Assembly (NCBI RefSeq): GCF_021484805.1
Contig: NZ_CP090557.1
Coordinates: forward strand, 484,501 to 548,500
DNA length: 64,000 nucleotides
Direction: 5' to 3'
Origin: Tellurirhabdus bombi
GTDB lineage: Bacteria > Bacteroidota > Bacteroidia > Cytophagales > Spirosomataceae
Part shown: positions 62,551 to 64,000 of the stretch, in pieces
How positions within the stretch are numbered: the stretch's first letter is position 1
Layout of the letters: every line of letters starts with the position of its first letter
The notes under the pieces: model-generated
Databases searched by the model: none
What the model saw: the letters and a program-made list of their open reading frames with translations, nothing else
What the model was told of the DNA's origin: nothing
Translations under genes and position numbers: made by a program

Positions 62551-64000
62551 TTAGTTCCGCACGATCAAGGAGTTAGTCACTAACTCAGTTGATGGGATGG
62601 GCCATACATACAACGTACTTGAAGGAGGAACAGCTCCAACCGACGCTTTACCCGGAATAGTAGCGTTCAATCGCATGATGTCAATGTTGCGGATTCCTTC
62701 GCCCAGAAACTCAATTCTACGTTCCAGCAGAATGGCATCTACCAAAGCCTGCACGTTGGCAAAGCTAGCCGCCGTATAAACACCCGCCGGATTTGACCGA
62801 CCACGCACAGCGTTCAATAAGGCCAGTGCTTGCGGATCAACCGAATTGGTGGTCCGCGCTCTTGCTTCCGCTAGACTCAGCATTACTTCTGCATACCGTA
62901 TGACGTGAGCTTTATCGAGGAACGGCGTTCTGTCTTTATACTTAGTCAGGAAAAACTCAGTGCCAGAGGCCGTCACAAAATTGGCTCGCCGCGCATCAGT
63001 AGCTGGGAAAGCCGTCGTGTTGGCTAAAATTCCGGCTGGATTCAAGCTATACTCAGCACCTCCATTTGGAGCGGGTTGAAAATAGAAACCTAATTGGTTT
63101 TGCGTACCCGGAGCATCCTGCGCGGTGAACGGAAAAGCCAGAATTGTTTCTGTCGTTTCCTGCGGAATAGCAAATACAGTCACGATAGAAGCATTCAGGC
63201 TGTTTGGAACACCTGATCCAGCCGTAAACGGAGCCGCTGCCGGAACGATTTTGTTAGCTTCCGTAATGACGTCCTGGTAACGGGCCATTGTCAGATAAAC
63301 CCGTGTTTTCAAGGCAATAGCCGTATTGCGGTGCGCACGGGTCGTATTCAACGTTGCATTGGTTCCGTAATTTAACGGAAGGTTTTGTTCCGCAAAATTC
63401 AGGTCTTCCAGAATCTGGTTGTAGACCTCCGCAACGGTGCTTCTGGCTAAGTCGTTATTCGACGCATCGATTTCAGCCCGTAAACGCAGGGGCAAACCTG
63501 GCTTGCTTCCGTTCCCATCTATATAAGGACGAGCGTATAGCTGAAGCAGCGAGTAATAGCTAAGGGCACGTAAGAACCGGGCTTCACCTTTGTACTGGTT
63601 AGCCGTGACAGTAGCAAAATCAGCCGGAAAGGTAGGCACCACATATTTGGATGCGTTTGCATCGATCCCCGCCAGAAATACGTTTGCCTGGTTGATTGCC
63701 GAATAGGCATCTGTCCATAAATTGATCACGTCATTCTGGGACGTCTCAGTAACGGTATGGTTCCAGACTCCGTTTCCGGTTACGTTGTTGCTGGTCCGGT
63801 TCAGAAAATCGTTTGCCCGTATATCGCCGTAGATCTGATAACGCCCGCCCATAAAGGCCCCCGATTTGACGTAGTCATAGAGCGCGTTAACCTGCAAGGC
63901 AATCCGTCCAGGCGTATCAAAAACTACTTGATCAGAGAACTGAGTTTGAGGAACTGGATTCAATAAATCGGTTTGGCAGGAGAACGACCCCGCAGCCACC
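62551..64000 (-). CDS. SusD/RagB-family nutrient-uptake lipoprotein (5' end cut by the window)
   Basis: About 483 codons are present; the frame runs off the window edge. The visible start (AAGSFSCQTDLLNPVP) is the end of a lipoprotein signal, so only a short N-terminal part is missing. SusD features include the TPR-like helices with GEARFLRALSYYSLLQLYARPY and the C-terminal VIRYAEVMLSLAEARA and LVDAILLERRIEFLGEGIRNIDIMRLN. It captures glycans or peptides at the surface with a SusC/RagA TonB-dependent partner, expected just beyond the window. Confidence 0.94.
   Translation of the reverse strand, partial: VAAGSFSCQTDLLNPVPQTQFSDQVVFDTPGRIALQVNALYDYVKSGAFMGGRYQIYGDIRANDFLNRTSNNVTGNGVWNHTVTETSQNDVINLWTDAYSAINQANVFLAGIDANASKYVVPTFPADFATVTANQYKGEARFLRALSYYSLLQLYARPYIDGNGSKPGLPLRLRAEIDASNNDLARSTVAEVYNQILEDLNFAEQNLPLNYGTNATLNTTRAHRNTAIALKTRVYLTMARYQDVITEANKIVPAAAPFTAGSGVPNSLNASIVTVFAIPQETTETILAFPFTAQDAPGTQNQLGFYFQPAPNGGAEYSLNPAGILANTTAFPATDARRANFVTASGTEFFLTKYKDRTPFLDKAHVIRYAEVMLSLAEARARTTNSVDPQALALLNAVRGRSNPAGVYTAASFANVQALVDAILLERRIEFLGEGIRNIDIMRLNATIPGKASVGAVPPSSTLYVWPIPSTELVTNSLIVRN

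Overview
The window is a compact stretch of chromosome from a Bacteroidota bacterium, most likely a Cytophagales/Spirosomaceae-type glider. The grounds are the type IX secretion/gliding genes (gldKLMN, a porP/sprF homologue, an sprE/porW-like lipoprotein), the Bacteroidota gene string nusB-ytxH-DUF1573-yajC-ybbR-coaE, a SusD/RagB protein, and promoters of the Bacteroidota type (TTTG, 19 bp, TAnnTTTG). Genus cannot be read from the sequence. No phage, insertion sequence, CRISPR array, rRNA or tRNA gene was seen.

Layout. 1-3.5 kb: the end of an outer-membrane protein, then the minus-strand F0 half of the ATP synthase operon (atpZ-like, atpI-like, atpB, atpE, atpF, atpH); atpA and atpG do not follow. 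3.6-10.3 kb: sprE-like lipoprotein, PBP1A and uvrC. 10.3-18.6 kb (minus): DUF4271, hemD, porP/sprF, gldK, gldL, gldM, gldN. 18.6-26.6 kb: sucD, two unknown proteins, dnaX (with a nine-A slippery tract), a TPR protein, an M16 peptidase, ispF and an amidohydrolase. 26.6-34.1 kb: a BamA-like barrel, a lone receiver protein, a dipeptide-epimerase-like enolase, a GNAT enzyme, a CocE-type hydrolase and an ABC exporter half. 34.3-38.2 kb: the nusB...coaE string. 38.2-44.7 kb: amidase, DPP-IV-type peptidase, PepSY-like lipoprotein, LytTR two-component pair. 45-53.5 kb: ceramidase-like protein, an OmpR-type two-component pair, a small membrane coiled-coil protein, a SulP transporter, topoisomerase IB, DUF421. 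53.5-64 kb: TolC, an amidohydrolase, metY-metX behind a SAM riboswitch, a DciA-like protein, LD-carboxypeptidase, an M20 hydrolase and a truncated SusD.

Main non-coding signals. (1) 49070-49157 holds eight consecutive 11-bp units built on TCTAAT. The array begins at the stop codon of an OmpR-family sensor kinase gene and ends just before a good -7 element (TATATTTG) that lacks a -33 element. It looks like a helically phased activator array driving a small membrane protein plus SulP transporter operon. (2) dnaX has A9 at the end of clamp-loader domain III, with a UGA two codons into the -1 frame, so a short gamma form of about 390 residues is predicted. (3) metY has a SAM-I riboswitch followed by a run of small perfect hairpins and no U-rich terminator. 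(4) A long hairpin separates gldL from gldM. (5) An 11-bp direct repeat with a 20-bp period lies upstream of the LytTR pair. These are readings of sequence pattern and none has been tested by computation or search.
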